From Polynucleobacter sp. UK-FUSCHL-C3 (lineage in GTDB: Bacteria > Pseudomonadota > Gammaproteobacteria > Burkholderiales > Burkholderiaceae), in assembly GCF_040409815.1 (NCBI RefSeq), contig NZ_CP099959.1, positions 1,612,001 through 1,676,000 on the forward strand: 64,000 bases of DNA, written 5' to 3'. The position numbers and the translations under genes are program-made. Position 1 is the first letter of the stretch. Every line of letters begins with the position of its first letter. Of this stretch, positions 28,962 to 40,799 are shown piece after piece. The notes under the pieces are model-generated. The model did no database searches, had not been told where the DNA came from, and saw nothing but the letters and a program-made list of their open reading frames with translations.

Positions 28962-30026
28962 ATGCAACTATCTGACTTCAATTACGACCTTCCCCCTGAG
29001 CTAATTGCTCAGCACCCATTAGCGGAACGCTCTGCCAGCCGGCTCTTAGAGCTTGCGCATACTGCGGACGGAAAACCTCTATGCCTTGATCGTTCATTTA
29101 GCGATATTGTGCAATTAATTAATGAGAACGATCTTCTAGTCTTTAACGATACCCGAGTAATCCCAGCTCGCCTGTTTGGACAAAAAGAAACTGGGGGTCA
29201 GGTTGAACTTTTAATTGAACGCATTACAGGCTCTAATCAGGCCCTCGCCCAGATTCGGGCTTCAAAGGTTCCAAAGCCGGGCGGTCAAATTATGCTGCGC
29301 TCTCGGTCACATGAGACTGGCTCAGACAATACGCCAATCACAATCACTGTTTTAGGTCGAGCTAATCTTGGGGGGAGTAATGATTTTTATGAAATCACTT
29401 TCCCAGAAAATGCGATGTCAGTACTCGAGGCATATGGTGAGTTACCCCTCCCACCTTATATTGACCACACTCCGGATAGCGATGACGCCAAACGTTATCA
29501 AACGGTCATGGCTAAAAATCCTGGAGCAGTTGCCGCTCCAACAGCGGGGCTTCATTTTGATGAAAGTATTTTGACAAGCCTTAGAGAACGCGGTGTTCGG
29601 CAGGCTGCGATTACCTTGCATGTTGGCGCAGGTACCTTTACACCAGTGCGGCACGAAGATCTCTCTTTACACCAAATGCATTATGAGTGGTATTCCATTC
29701 CAGATGAAACGCTACAAGCGATTCAAGAAACAAAAAAAAGGGGTGGCAAGGTCATTGCGGTAGGCACAACTAGCATTCGAACCATAGAAAGCTATGCCAT
29801 CACTCAACGATTAGAGGGCGAGACCAATCTCTTTATTACGCCCGGCTTTCAATTCCAGATCGTTGATGCGCTCATCACCAACTTTCATTTACCAAAATCA
29901 ACCCTGCTGATGCTGGTGAGCGCCTTTGCAGGAGTAGAGGCAATTCACCAGGCTTATCAACACGCTATTCAAAAGCGATATCGATTCTTTAGCTATGGTG
30001 ATGCGATGTATCTACGGCGAACCTGA
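28962..30026 (+). CDS. queA: S-adenosylmethionine:tRNA ribosyltransferase-isomerase
   Basis: QueA transfers the ribosyl moiety of SAM to preQ1-modified tRNA to make epoxyqueuosine. The 354-residue protein starts MQLSDFNYDLPPELIAQHP, has LLVFNDTRVIPARLFG near 60, and AAPTAGLHFDE and LHVGAGTFTPVR in the middle. It ends with FSYGDAMYL, all family hallmarks. It is followed 12 bp later by tgt, the preceding enzyme of queuosine formation, and then by the Sec genes. Confidence 0.97.
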   Translation: MQLSDFNYDLPPELIAQHPLAERSASRLLELAHTADGKPLCLDRSFSDIVQLINENDLLVFNDTRVIPARLFGQKETGGQVELLIERITGSNQALAQIRASKVPKPGGQIMLRSRSHETGSDNTPITITVLGRANLGGSNDFYEITFPENAMSVLEAYGELPLPPYIDHTPDSDDAKRYQTVMAKNPGAVAAPTAGLHFDESILTSLRERGVRQAAITLHVGAGTFTPVRHEDLSLHQMHYEWYSIPDETLQAIQETKKRGGKVIAVGTTSIRTIESYAITQRLEGETNLFITPGFQFQIVDALITNFHLPKSTLLMLVSAFAGVEAIHQAYQHAIQKRYRFFSYGDAMYLRRT

Positions 30027-31193
<1,167 letters not shown>

Positions 31194-31286
31194 AGTTTTT
31201 TAGGGTCAAAACTAGTCAAAACCCAGGCAAATCCCATACAGTTTAGAATTGCTGCTCTAGATTGATAATTTTTTGGAGGCCCCAAG

Positions 31287-31610
31287 ATGTTAATTAGTAA
31301 TGCCTTTGCGCAAAGCGCTCCTGCTGGTGATGCTGGCGGATTAATGAGCTTTATTCCTTTAATCCTGATGTTTGTAGTGCTCTACTTCATCATGATTCGT
31401 CCCCAAATGAAGCGCCAGAAAGAAATGAAAGCCATGCTAGAAGCTCTAGCTGCCGGCGATGAGGTGATTACAGTTGGCGGTATTTTGGGCAAAGTCACAG
31501 CGGTCAAAGATCAATACATCACTGTTGAGATTGTTGCTGGTACTGAAGTACAAATGCAAAAAAATGCCGTCACTAGCGTGTTGCCCAAGGGAACTATTAA
31601 GTCGATTTAA
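31287..31610 (+). CDS. yajC: preprotein translocase subunit YajC
   Basis: This 107-residue inner-membrane accessory protein belongs to the SecDF-YajC complex. One transmembrane helix (about residues 21-37, SFIPLILMFVVLYFIMI) is followed by the conserved RPQMKRQKE segment and a small cytoplasmic domain. A strong GGAGG ribosome-binding site precedes the ATG by 8 bp. It is 50 bp upstream of secD. That gap contains an 8-bp stem (31620-31638), which may separate or process the messages. Confidence 0.96.
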   Translation: MLISNAFAQSAPAGDAGGLMSFIPLILMFVVLYFIMIRPQMKRQKEMKAMLEALAAGDEVITVGGILGKVTAVKDQYITVEIVAGTEVQMQKNAVTSVLPKGTIKSI

Positions 31611-31660
31611 TAATGAACTGCGCTCTTTTAAAGAGTGCTAAATCCCAAGCTACCTAGATC

Positions 31661-33520
31661 ATGAATCGCTACCCTCTTTGGAAATACCTCGTTATTGCGG
31701 TAGCGCTTCTGATTGGCTTTTTATATTCATTGCCCAATATTTTTGGGGAAGCCCCTGCGGTACAAATCTCTTCTGCAAAGCCAACAATTAAGGTTGACCT
31801 TGCTACCCAATCTCGGATTGAGAGCATATTGAGCGAGGGCAGTATTAAAAACACAGGCCTGTTCTTCGAGCGGACTGGCAATATTGGTAGCATCAAGATT
31901 CGATTTGACAATACGGATACTCAATTAAAAGCGCGCGATCTCATTAATCAAAAGCTCAACGTTGATCCTAAAGAGCCTAACTTTATTGTTGCTCTGAACT
32001 TACTGTCCAATACACCGCACTGGCTTGGTTCCATTAATGCCCTGCCAATGCCGCTTGGTCTTGATTTACGGGGTGGTGTGTACTTCTTATTGCAAGTAGA
32101 CATGCAAGGCGCCGTCCAAAAGAAGTTGACCTCGCTCGCAACAGATATTCGTGGTCAGTTACGAGATAAAGGCTTGCGCCATCAAGGAATTGAGCGAACG
32201 GGTGATGTGATTAATATCCGCTTTGGTTCAACTGCGGAAGCAGATGTTGCTCGCACAGCCCTAATTGGGCCCCAAGCTGAGCTTGAGTGGCAAGTAGAGA
32301 AGTCAGCGGATGGCGCCAAATTAGTGGGGCGTTTTAAATCTGCATCCCTCAAAGAAGTTCAAGAAAATGCAGTAAAGCAAAATATTATTACGCTCAATAA
32401 ACGCGTGAATGAACTTGCCGTTAAAGAACCCGTCATTCAGCAACAAGGCGCAGAACGTATTGTTGTCCAGCTGCCTGGCGTGCAAGATACGGCAAGAGCA
32501 AAAGATATTATTGGCCGCACCGCTACTCTAGAGTCACGTTTGGCAGATCCAGTCGCTTCGAGTATTGGCTTGAATGAAACCCCTCCCCCGGGAACGGATG
32601 TGTTCCGCTTTGGCGAAAATCGTCTGGGGGTCTTTAAGAAATCGGTGATCTTTACAGGCGATCGCATTACTGATGCGAGTGCTGGATTTGATCAAAACCA
32701 ACGCCCCTCCGTGAACATTTCTTTAGATGCTGCCGGTGGCCGTGTCATGCAAGAAATCACGCGCGAGAACATTGGTAAACCAATGGGCATGATTCTGTTT
32801 GAAAAGGGCAAAGGCGAGGTATTGACCATTGCAACCATTCAAAGCGAATTCGGCTCCAAGTTCCAAATCACCGGTCAACCCACTACAGAGAGTGCTAATG
32901 ATCTAGCCCTTCTCTTACGCGCTGGCTCTTTAGCAGCGCCGATGGAAATTATTGAAGAGCGCACTATTGGTCCTAGCCTTGGTCAAGAAAATATCGAGAA
33001 GGGCTTTAAATCCTTGATATATGGATTTGCAGCCATTGCTCTTTTCATGACCGCCTACTACATGCTGTTTGGCCTCTTCTCTGTGATCGCCCTCGCTGTA
33101 AATATCGTCTTACTGATCTCATTGCTATCCATGTTGCAGGCCACTCTAACCTTGCCAGGGATTGCAGCGATGGCCCTTGCCATTGGTATGGCGATTGACT
33201 CAAACGTTCTTATTAATGAACGTATTCGGGAAGAATTACGTAATGGCGTAGCGCCTCACACCGCCATCGCAATTGGCTTTGATAAAGCATGGGCAACCAT
33301 CTTGGATTCAAATATCACCACCCTAATTGCCGGCCTTGCCTTGCTTGCGTTTGGCTCCGGTCCTGTGAAAGGCTTTGCAGTCGTTCATTGTTTGGGTATT
33401 TTGACCTCGATGTTCTCGGCAGTGTTCTTTGCACGAGGGGTTGTTAATTTTTGGTATGGTCGTCAAAAGAAATTACAGGCGATTTCAATTGGCCAAGTCT
33501 GGCGCCCAGAAGGAAAATAA
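31661..33520 (+). CDS. secD: protein translocase subunit SecD
   Basis: This 619-residue subunit of SecDF uses the proton gradient to pull preproteins across the inner membrane. It has an N-terminal membrane helix (about 9-28), a large periplasmic domain with the LGLDLRGGVYFLLQVD motif (about 128-143), and five C-terminal membrane helices. The TM4 signature is MALAIGMAIDSNVLINERIREEL. It lies between yajC and secF, with secF starting 3 bp after its stop. The ribosome-binding site at the ATG is weak. Confidence 0.97.
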   Translation: MNRYPLWKYLVIAVALLIGFLYSLPNIFGEAPAVQISSAKPTIKVDLATQSRIESILSEGSIKNTGLFFERTGNIGSIKIRFDNTDTQLKARDLINQKLNVDPKEPNFIVALNLLSNTPHWLGSINALPMPLGLDLRGGVYFLLQVDMQGAVQKKLTSLATDIRGQLRDKGLRHQGIERTGDVINIRFGSTAEADVARTALIGPQAELEWQVEKSADGAKLVGRFKSASLKEVQENAVKQNIITLNKRVNELAVKEPVIQQQGAERIVVQLPGVQDTARAKDIIGRTATLESRLADPVASSIGLNETPPPGTDVFRFGENRLGVFKKSVIFTGDRITDASAGFDQNQRPSVNISLDAAGGRVMQEITRENIGKPMGMILFEKGKGEVLTIATIQSEFGSKFQITGQPTTESANDLALLLRAGSLAAPMEIIEERTIGPSLGQENIEKGFKSLIYGFAAIALFMTAYYMLFGLFSVIALAVNIVLLISLLSMLQATLTLPGIAAMALAIGMAIDSNVLINERIREELRNGVAPHTAIAIGFDKAWATILDSNITTLIAGLALLAFGSGPVKGFAVVHCLGILTSMFSAVFFARGVVNFWYGRQKKLQAISIGQVWRPEGK

Positions 33521-33523
33521 ATC

Positions 33524-34498
33524 ATGGAATTTTTCCGGATCCGTAAAGATATTCCCTTCATGCGCCATGCATTGCTTCTCAATGCATTCTCGTTGATTAC
33601 TTTTATAGCGGCCGTTTTCTTCATCTGGCAAAAAGGCTTACATTTATCCATCGAGTTCACTGGTGGAACTGTGATGGAGATTACATATCCTCAAACCGCA
33701 CCTCTAGACTCTATTCGTGATCAGATTACGAAGATAGGCTATACAGATACCCAGATCCAAAATTTTGGTAGCTCTCGGGATGTAATGATTCGTCTTCCTT
33801 TGCAAAAGGATCAAACAGGTCAAATTATTCCCTCTGCTGTTCAGAGTGCTTCTGTAATGAAAGTGCTTGAAGCAAATAATTCTGGAGCAAAACTACAACG
33901 GGTTGAATACGTAGGGCCCCAGGTAGGCAAAGAGCTTGCGATTGACGGTTTGAAAGCCTTAGCCTTTGTCGTAATTGGCATCATGATCTATCTATCCTTC
34001 CGTTTTGAGTGGAAGTTTGCGGTCGCCGGTATCTTGGCCAACTTACATGACATTGTTATCATTTTGGGCTTCTTTGCCTTCTTTCAGTGGGAGTTCTCGC
34101 TCTCTGTGCTGGCAGCCGTGTTGGCGGTCTTGGGTTACTCCGTGAACGAGTCAGTGGTGATCTTTGACCGAATCCGCGAGAACTTTCGTAAGCAACGCAA
34201 AATGGATACTAAGGCGATTATTGATAGCGCGATCACTGGAACAATCAGTCGAACCGTTATTACGCATGGCAGCACAGAGATGATGGTGATTGCCATGCTC
34301 ATCTTTGGCGGCCCTACCTTGTTCTACTTTGCTCTCGCCCTAACCATCGGTATTTTGTTTGGTATTTATTCGTCGGTGTTCGTTGCGGCTGCGATTGCCA
34401 TGTGGCTTGGTGTTAAACGTGAGGATCTAATTAAGGGCGATCGCAAAGCGAGCGACAATAATCGCCCAGATGATCCTAACTTTGGAGCGCAGGTCTAA
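33524..34498 (+). CDS. secF: protein translocase subunit SecF
   Basis: This is the 324-residue partner of SecD, with six membrane helices. The first is at about 18-36, and the periplasmic loop begins IEFTGGTVMEI. The SecF motif VLAVLGYSVNESVVIFDRIREN is in TM4. The ribosome-binding site AAGGAAAA overlaps the end of secD. The last 23 bp of secF overlap the 3' end of the convergent waaA gene. Confidence 0.97.
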   Translation: MEFFRIRKDIPFMRHALLLNAFSLITFIAAVFFIWQKGLHLSIEFTGGTVMEITYPQTAPLDSIRDQITKIGYTDTQIQNFGSSRDVMIRLPLQKDQTGQIIPSAVQSASVMKVLEANNSGAKLQRVEYVGPQVGKELAIDGLKALAFVVIGIMIYLSFRFEWKFAVAGILANLHDIVIILGFFAFFQWEFSLSVLAAVLAVLGYSVNESVVIFDRIRENFRKQRKMDTKAIIDSAITGTISRTVITHGSTEMMVIAMLIFGGPTLFYFALALTIGILFGIYSSVFVAAAIAMWLGVKREDLIKGDRKASDNNRPDDPNFGAQV

Positions 34499-35858
34499 TC
34501 CGATCTAAGATTCTTTGAGTTGCGCCTTGATGCTGGGAGGCGTACTGCAAGGCTTTTGCAGACATCATCTGACGTTGACTGGTATTCGTGAGCAAAGCCT
34601 TAAGACCCTCGCTCAATGATTGCACGAGATCATGGTTGGAGCCTACAATCCGCACCGCCGCCCCACAGGTAATTGCATCTTCACTAGCCTGCTGAAAGTT
34701 ATACGTGTGCTCTCCCAAAATGACTGGGCACCCATTGGCACAAGCTTCAATCAAATTTTGTCCACCGGTTGGCAAAAGACTGCCACCCATTACCACCAAA
34801 TCACTAGCGCTGTAATAAGCTGCCATCTCACCCATTGAATCTCCCAGCAAGATATCCATGGAGGCCCAATGCAAAGATGGGTCAAGCTCCGCACTTGAGC
34901 GCGGGTCACTAAAACTAGATCGTCGCTCAAATGACAAGCCGGATTGATAGAGTAAATCGGCGACTTCTGTAAATCGGTCGGGATGGCGAGGAACCAAAAT
35001 GAGTAAGGGCTTTTTAAGAGAGTCGTGTTGCTGAAGATACCTTTTCCATGACTCAATAATGAGGCTCTCTTCGCCTGCGCGTGTACTTGCTGCGCATGCT
35101 GCCAAACGCCCTTGATTACTTAGGGCACGCTTCCATTGCTTTCCTAAAGACTGAATAGAGGTCTGCTCATGTACATCAAATTTCATATTACCGGTAACGA
35201 TGACATCGTTGACACCGAGTGCTTGGTAATGTTTTGCATCTGGCTCAGATTGTGCCAAGATGCCTGCAAAGGATTGGAAGAGGGATCTGCCTGCAGAACC
35301 AAAGTGCTGAACGCGCTTAAAACTACGATTTGATAAACGGGCATTGATCAAAAATAAGGGGATGCCAAGTTGCTTGGTCCGAAATACAAAACCTGGCCAC
35401 GCCTCAGTTTCCATAAAAAGCCCTATTTGGGGACGAAAGTATTTTAGGAAAGCTTCAATTGCCCAGCAAATGTCGTAAGGTAAATAAACTTGGCGAAGTT
35501 GACCTGAGGCAATCGCCTTACGATACAACTCTGCCCCGGTATTACGACCTGTTGGGGTCATATGGGTCAATAGGATTGTCTTACCCTCTTTTAATAAAGA
35601 TTCGATCAGTGCCTGAGTGGCACGGGTCTCGCCAACCGATACCGCATGAATCCATACAGCCCGATGAAATGAAGATTTGACCCCATAAAAGCCAAAGCGC
35701 TCACCAATTTTTTTAAGGTAGTCTGGATTACTGCGACTACGCCACAACAAACGCACTAGAACGAATGGAATAGCAACGTGCCAAAGGGCCTCATACAGAA
35801 AGTAGAGGCCAATAGGTAATTTTGTTACCTGATGAGATGAAGCGCCCAAAGGTTCCAA
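34476..35858 (-). CDS. waaA: 3-deoxy-D-manno-octulosonic acid transferase
   Basis: WaaA adds Kdo residues to lipid A precursor on the inner membrane. The protein has an N-terminal hydrophobic anchor (YEALWHVAIPFVLVRLLW), then WIHAVSVGETRA and HMTPTGRNTG in the GT30 acceptor domain. The C-terminal donor domain contains GGSLLPTGGQNLIEA. No in-frame ATG is present before the anchor, so the TTG at 35858 directly after the purB stop is the best available start (460 residues, slightly long). The 3' end overlaps secF by 23 bp. Confidence 0.93.
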   Translation of the reverse strand: MEPLGASSHQVTKLPIGLYFLYEALWHVAIPFVLVRLLWRSRSNPDYLKKIGERFGFYGVKSSFHRAVWIHAVSVGETRATQALIESLLKEGKTILLTHMTPTGRNTGAELYRKAIASGQLRQVYLPYDICWAIEAFLKYFRPQIGLFMETEAWPGFVFRTKQLGIPLFLINARLSNRSFKRVQHFGSAGRSLFQSFAGILAQSEPDAKHYQALGVNDVIVTGNMKFDVHEQTSIQSLGKQWKRALSNQGRLAACAASTRAGEESLIIESWKRYLQQHDSLKKPLLILVPRHPDRFTEVADLLYQSGLSFERRSSFSDPRSSAELDPSLHWASMDILLGDSMGEMAAYYSASDLVVMGGSLLPTGGQNLIEACANGCPVILGEHTYNFQQASEDAITCGAAVRIVGSNHDLVQSLSEGLKALLTNTSQRQMMSAKALQYASQHQGATQRILDRIRPALQS

Positions 35859-37286
<1,428 letters not shown>

Positions 37287-37366
37287 TTAGTGACAAACGG
37301 CTTGATACGCATTTTTGGTGATTTCCGCACGGCTTAAATGACTGATTGATTGCTATACTGCCCCTT

Positions 37367-37981
37367 ATGAAAATTATTGGCTCGCTCACTAGCCCCTTTG
37401 TCCGCAAAGTACGGATCATGATGGCTGAAAAGAAAATAGATGCTGAACTAGTGCTTGACAATGTTTGGGATGCATCAACGGCAATTGCAGACTTCAACCC
37501 CCTGGGCAAAGTTCCCTGCCTGGTCATGGATGATGGTGGTGCTATGTTTGACTCCCGCGTCATTGCTGAGTACATCGATACCCTAAGCCCGGTGGGCAAA
37601 CTAATTCCTGCGACTGGGCGCGAGCGAGCTGCTGTTAAAACTTGGGAAGCGCTGGCCGATGGTGTAACGGATGCTGGTATTTTGGTTCGCTTAGAAAAAA
37701 CCTTCCGCAATCCAACCGAACAAAGTACCAAGTGGTTAGATCGCCAAATGGAGAAGGTTGATCATGGTTTTAAAACCATCGCTAAAGGACTGGGTGATGC
37801 GAAGTGGTGTCATGGCAATCAATTTAGTTTGGCCGATATTTCTGTTGGCTGCGCACTTGGCTGGTTTGAGTTGCGTTTTGGTTATTTAGACTGGAAAACT
37901 CAATACCCTAATTTACGAGGGCTCTATGAGCGACTTTCCGAACGTCCTTCTTTTGTTCAAACAGTCCCACCAGCGGCTTAG
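37367..37981 (+). CDS. glutathione S-transferase family protein
   Basis: This is a 204-residue GST from ATG 37367; an upstream extension to 37346 has no similarity. The N-terminal thioredoxin-fold domain shows the GSLTSPFVRKVRIMMAEKKI helix with a serine in the usual catalytic position. NPLGKVPCLV and DSRVIAEYID form the glutathione-binding turn. The C-terminal helical domain contains FSLADISVGCALGW. The substrate is unknown. A TATACT element (37354-37359) lies 7 bp before the ATG, suggesting a nearly leaderless message, but no good -35 was seen. It converges on mnmA with a 3-bp gap. Confidence 0.92.
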   Translation: MKIIGSLTSPFVRKVRIMMAEKKIDAELVLDNVWDASTAIADFNPLGKVPCLVMDDGGAMFDSRVIAEYIDTLSPVGKLIPATGRERAAVKTWEALADGVTDAGILVRLEKTFRNPTEQSTKWLDRQMEKVDHGFKTIAKGLGDAKWCHGNQFSLADISVGCALGWFELRFGYLDWKTQYPNLRGLYERLSERPSFVQTVPPAA

Positions 37982-37984
37982 TTC

Positions 37985-39127
37985 TTAGCGAACAATAATA
38001 CCGCCGCCAAGGCAGCGTTCACCCTGATAAAGAACGGCTGATTGCCCTGGTGTTACAGCCCACTGGGCACTCTCAAAACGTAGGTCAAATGAACTATCGT
38101 GCTCCGCAGTGATGGTGCAAATAGCATCTTCCTGACGGTAGCGTGTTTTAGCGCTGTATTGTCCTAATTTAGGTTCGCAACCCGCTACCCACGATGCATC
38201 CATCGCCGATAAGGTATCGCTAAGTAGCCAAGGATGATCGTGTCCTTGAGCAACATACAGGGTATTGTTAGCAATATCTTTGCGAGCCACATACCAAGCA
38301 TCACCAGTTCCGTCTTGACTACCGCCAAGCCCAATCCCTTTGCGTTGACCCAGAGTAAAAAACGCTAAGCCCATATGCTCACCCAATACTTTGCCATCGA
38401 CACTTTTGATGGGGCCGGGAACTCTTGGTAAATACCGATTGAGAAACTCTCGGAAGGGTCGTTCTCCAATAAAACAAATGCCGGTGGAATCTTTTTTACG
38501 AGCATTCGGCAGACCAAGGTCTGCGGCGATTTGTCTCACCTCTTTCTTAGTGATTTCTCCGAGAGGAAATAAAACTTTGGATAACTGCATTTGAGTTAAA
38601 CGATGTAAAAAGTAACTTTGATCCTTGGTCGTATCAACCGCTTTTAATAACTGCACTTCCTGATCATGGTGTTTAACGCGCGCATAGTGCCCCGTAGCAA
38701 TTAAATTAGCGCCCAAGCTGATGGCATGATCTAAAAATGCCTTGAACTTAATTTCAGCATTGCAGAGTACATCTGGATTTGGGGTGCGGCCCGCGGCATA
38801 CTCTCTTAGAAAATCAGAAAATACCCGTTCGCGATATTCCGCAGCAAAGTTAACAGCCTCCACATCAATCCCTAAGATATCGGCAACCGAGACCACATCT
38901 AACCAATCTTGTCGGGCGGAGCAATATTCCTCGCCATCGTCGTCTTCCCAGTTCTTCATAAAAAGGCCTACGACCTCATAACCCTGTTGCTTAAGAAGCC
39001 ATGCCGCTACCGAAGAGTCCACCCCCCCGGACATCCCAACTACTACCTTCTGCGGGACAGAATAGTTGCCCAAAGCCTTACTGGTAGGGCTTTGGGGGAC
39101 GGGGCTTTGGATATTGGGGCTAACCAT
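37985..39127 (-). CDS. mnmA: tRNA-specific 2-thiouridylase MnmA
   Basis: MnmA installs the 2-thio group on U34 of tRNAs for Lys, Glu and Gln. The 380-residue protein has the PP-loop [18 protein letters not shown] (about 28-45). The two catalytic cysteines lie in VLCNAEIKF and STGICFIGE. The N-terminus carries about 20 residues rich in S, P and Q before the core, so a later start is possible. It is divergent from pntAA over 168 bp. Confidence 0.95.
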   Translation of the reverse strand: MVSPNIQSPVPQSPTSKALGNYSVPQKVVVGMSGGVDSSVAAWLLKQQGYEVVGLFMKNWEDDDGEEYCSARQDWLDVVSVADILGIDVEAVNFAAEYRERVFSDFLREYAAGRTPNPDVLCNAEIKFKAFLDHAISLGANLIATGHYARVKHHDQEVQLLKAVDTTKDQSYFLHRLTQMQLSKVLFPLGEITKKEVRQIAADLGLPNARKKDSTGICFIGERPFREFLNRYLPRVPGPIKSVDGKVLGEHMGLAFFTLGQRKGIGLGGSQDGTGDAWYVARKDIANNTLYVAQGHDHPWLLSDTLSAMDASWVAGCEPKLGQYSAKTRYRQEDAICTITAEHDSSFDLRFESAQWAVTPGQSAVLYQGERCLGGGIIVR

Positions 39128-39175
39128 TAAAAAAGTGCGAAAATACAGTTAATTGTTTCAAGCTCATATTGTAAA

Positions 39176-39234
39176 AGTCTCGGTCAAGGTCTGGCCAAAG
39201 GGATATACAGGAGACTGAGCGGGCTAGCTCACAA
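39176..39234 (+). other. possible structured leader upstream of pntAA
   Basis: The 168 bp between mnmA and pntAA contain a 6-bp inverted repeat (AGTCTC 39176-39181 and GAGACT 39211-39216) enclosing GG/CC-rich sequence. A short GAGC / GCTC stem follows (39217-39230). Together these could fold into a 5' leader for the transhydrogenase operon. I do not recognise a known riboswitch class, and the stems are short, so the function is open. Confidence 0.25.
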
Positions 39235-39295
39235 GGCGTGGCTAATTTATTAAAATAGGTCCTTTTTTAGAAATCGTTGCTTTTGGAGATAAGCC

Positions 39296-40432
39296 ATGCG
39301 CATTGGAGTGCCGCTGGAGACGAGGGCCGGGGAAACCCGTGTTGCCGCAACCCCTGAGACTGTCAAAAAATTAATTAGCCAAGGCCATCAGGTCTTGATA
39401 CAAGCTGGTGCTGGCGTAGGTGCTAGCCAACCTGATTCAGCCTATGAGGCCGTGGGAGCCAGTATTGGCTCTGCAGCCGACGCCTTGGGATCTGAGATTG
39501 TTTTGAAAGTTCGCTCCCCAGAGGCTGCTGAACTAAAACAAATGAAATCGGGTGCTGTTTTATTAGGCATGCTCGATCCATTCGATAATGCCGGTATTCA
39601 GGCAATGGCCGGACAAGGCATTACAGCCTTTGCCCTAGAGGCGGCACCTCGTACTACCCGTGCTCAGAGCATGGACGTACTATCTTCCCAAGCGAATATT
39701 GCTGGCTATAAAGCTGTGATGGTCGCTACGAATGAATATCAACGCTTTATGCCGATGCTCATGACCGCCGCAGGAACTGTTAAAGCTGCGCGTGTGCTCA
39801 TTTTAGGTGCTGGTGTTGCTGGTTTACAGGCTATTGCTACTGCCAAACGTTTAGGCTCAGTAATTGAGGCATCCGATGTGCGCCCTGCCGCTAAGGAGCA
39901 AATTGAGTCTCTTGGGGCTAAGTTTGTAGACGTCCCTTACGAAACCGATGAAGAGCGCGAGATTGCTCAAGGCGTAGGTGGTTATGCGCGCCCAATGCCA
40001 GAGGCTTGGATGAAGCGTCAAGCGGCCCTCGTTGCTGAACGGGCTATGCAAGCTGACATCGTGATTACTACGGCATTAATCCCTGGTCGTAAGCCACCGG
40101 TCTTGTTACATACCGATACAGTTAGCAAAATGAAACCCGGTTCAGTGGTGATTGATATTGCTGCGGGTCGGGGCGACAATGGCTCTGGTAATTGCCCACT
40201 CACTCAAGCTGATAAGGTGGTTAATCATCATGGCGTGAAGATCGTGGGATACACCAATCTACCTAGTATGGTAGCTGCTGATGCGTCTGCCTTATATGCC
40301 CGTAATTTGCTTGATTTCATGAAACTCATCATTAATAAAGAAGCGCAACTGGCGATTCCTGCTGCTGCAGATGACGATATCGTCGCAGCTTGTTTGATGT
40401 GTCGTGATGGTCAAGCCATTCGTACCAATTAA
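39296..40432 (+). CDS. pntAA: NAD(P) transhydrogenase subunit alpha, NAD-binding part
   Basis: This 378-residue soluble domain I of the proton-translocating transhydrogenase binds NAD(H). The Rossmann motif [21 protein letters not shown] is at about 163-183, and the alanine-dehydrogenase-like N-terminus is [28 protein letters not shown] ribosome-binding site precedes the ATG. Unlike the single long PntA of Escherichia coli, the alpha chain is split here: the membrane part is the next gene 17 bp on, as in Rhodospirillum. The operon is pntAA-pntAB-pntB. Confidence 0.95.
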   Translation: MRIGVPLETRAGETRVAATPETVKKLISQGHQVLIQAGAGVGASQPDSAYEAVGASIGSAADALGSEIVLKVRSPEAAELKQMKSGAVLLGMLDPFDNAGIQAMAGQGITAFALEAAPRTTRAQSMDVLSSQANIAGYKAVMVATNEYQRFMPMLMTAAGTVKAARVLILGAGVAGLQAIATAKRLGSVIEASDVRPAAKEQIESLGAKFVDVPYETDEEREIAQGVGGYARPMPEAWMKRQAALVAERAMQADIVITTALIPGRKPPVLLHTDTVSKMKPGSVVIDIAAGRGDNGSGNCPLTQADKVVNHHGVKIVGYTNLPSMVAADASALYARNLLDFMKLIINKEAQLAIPAAADDDIVAACLMCRDGQAIRTN

Positions 40433-40449
40433 TTTCTGAAGGAACCAAA

Positions 40450-40785
40450 ATGGATGCTGCTGCTATTCAAAGTCTATTAACTGTTCAAAACATCACTGTC
40501 TTCGTATTAGCTATCTTTGTTGGCTACCATGTTGTTTGGAACGTTACCCCCGCATTACACACTCCCTTGATGGCAGTGACCAATGCCATTTCTGGAATCA
40601 TCATCGTGGGCGCTCTCTTGCAAACCGAAATTATTAATGGGGATGAGATCACTCTTACCAGCCTCATTGGTGCGCTTGCTGTGTTCCTGGCATCGATCAA
40701 TATATTTGGTGGCTTTATGGTGACGCGACGCATGCTGGAGATGTTTAAGAAAAAAGCTCCCAAGAACGAAGCGGCTGGTAACTAA
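40450..40785 (+). CDS. pntAB: NAD(P) transhydrogenase subunit alpha, membrane part
   Basis: This 111-residue hydrophobic protein forms the membrane portion of the split alpha subunit (domain II). Three to four membrane helices are apparent (about 15-32, 38-57 and 70-92). The conserved [20 protein letters not shown] segment lies in the first half. AAGGA precedes the ATG. It lies between pntAA and pntB with gaps of 17 and 14 bp. Confidence 0.95.
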   Translation: MDAAAIQSLLTVQNITVFVLAIFVGYHVVWNVTPALHTPLMAVTNAISGIIIVGALLQTEIINGDEITLTSLIGALAVFLASINIFGGFMVTRRMLEMFKKKAPKNEAAGN

Positions 40786-40799
40786 AAAGAGATCGAATC

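Noticed and set aside
28932..28967. Twelve-residue extension of recG
   Set aside because: It would overlap the divergent queA start, and the residues have no RecG similarity.
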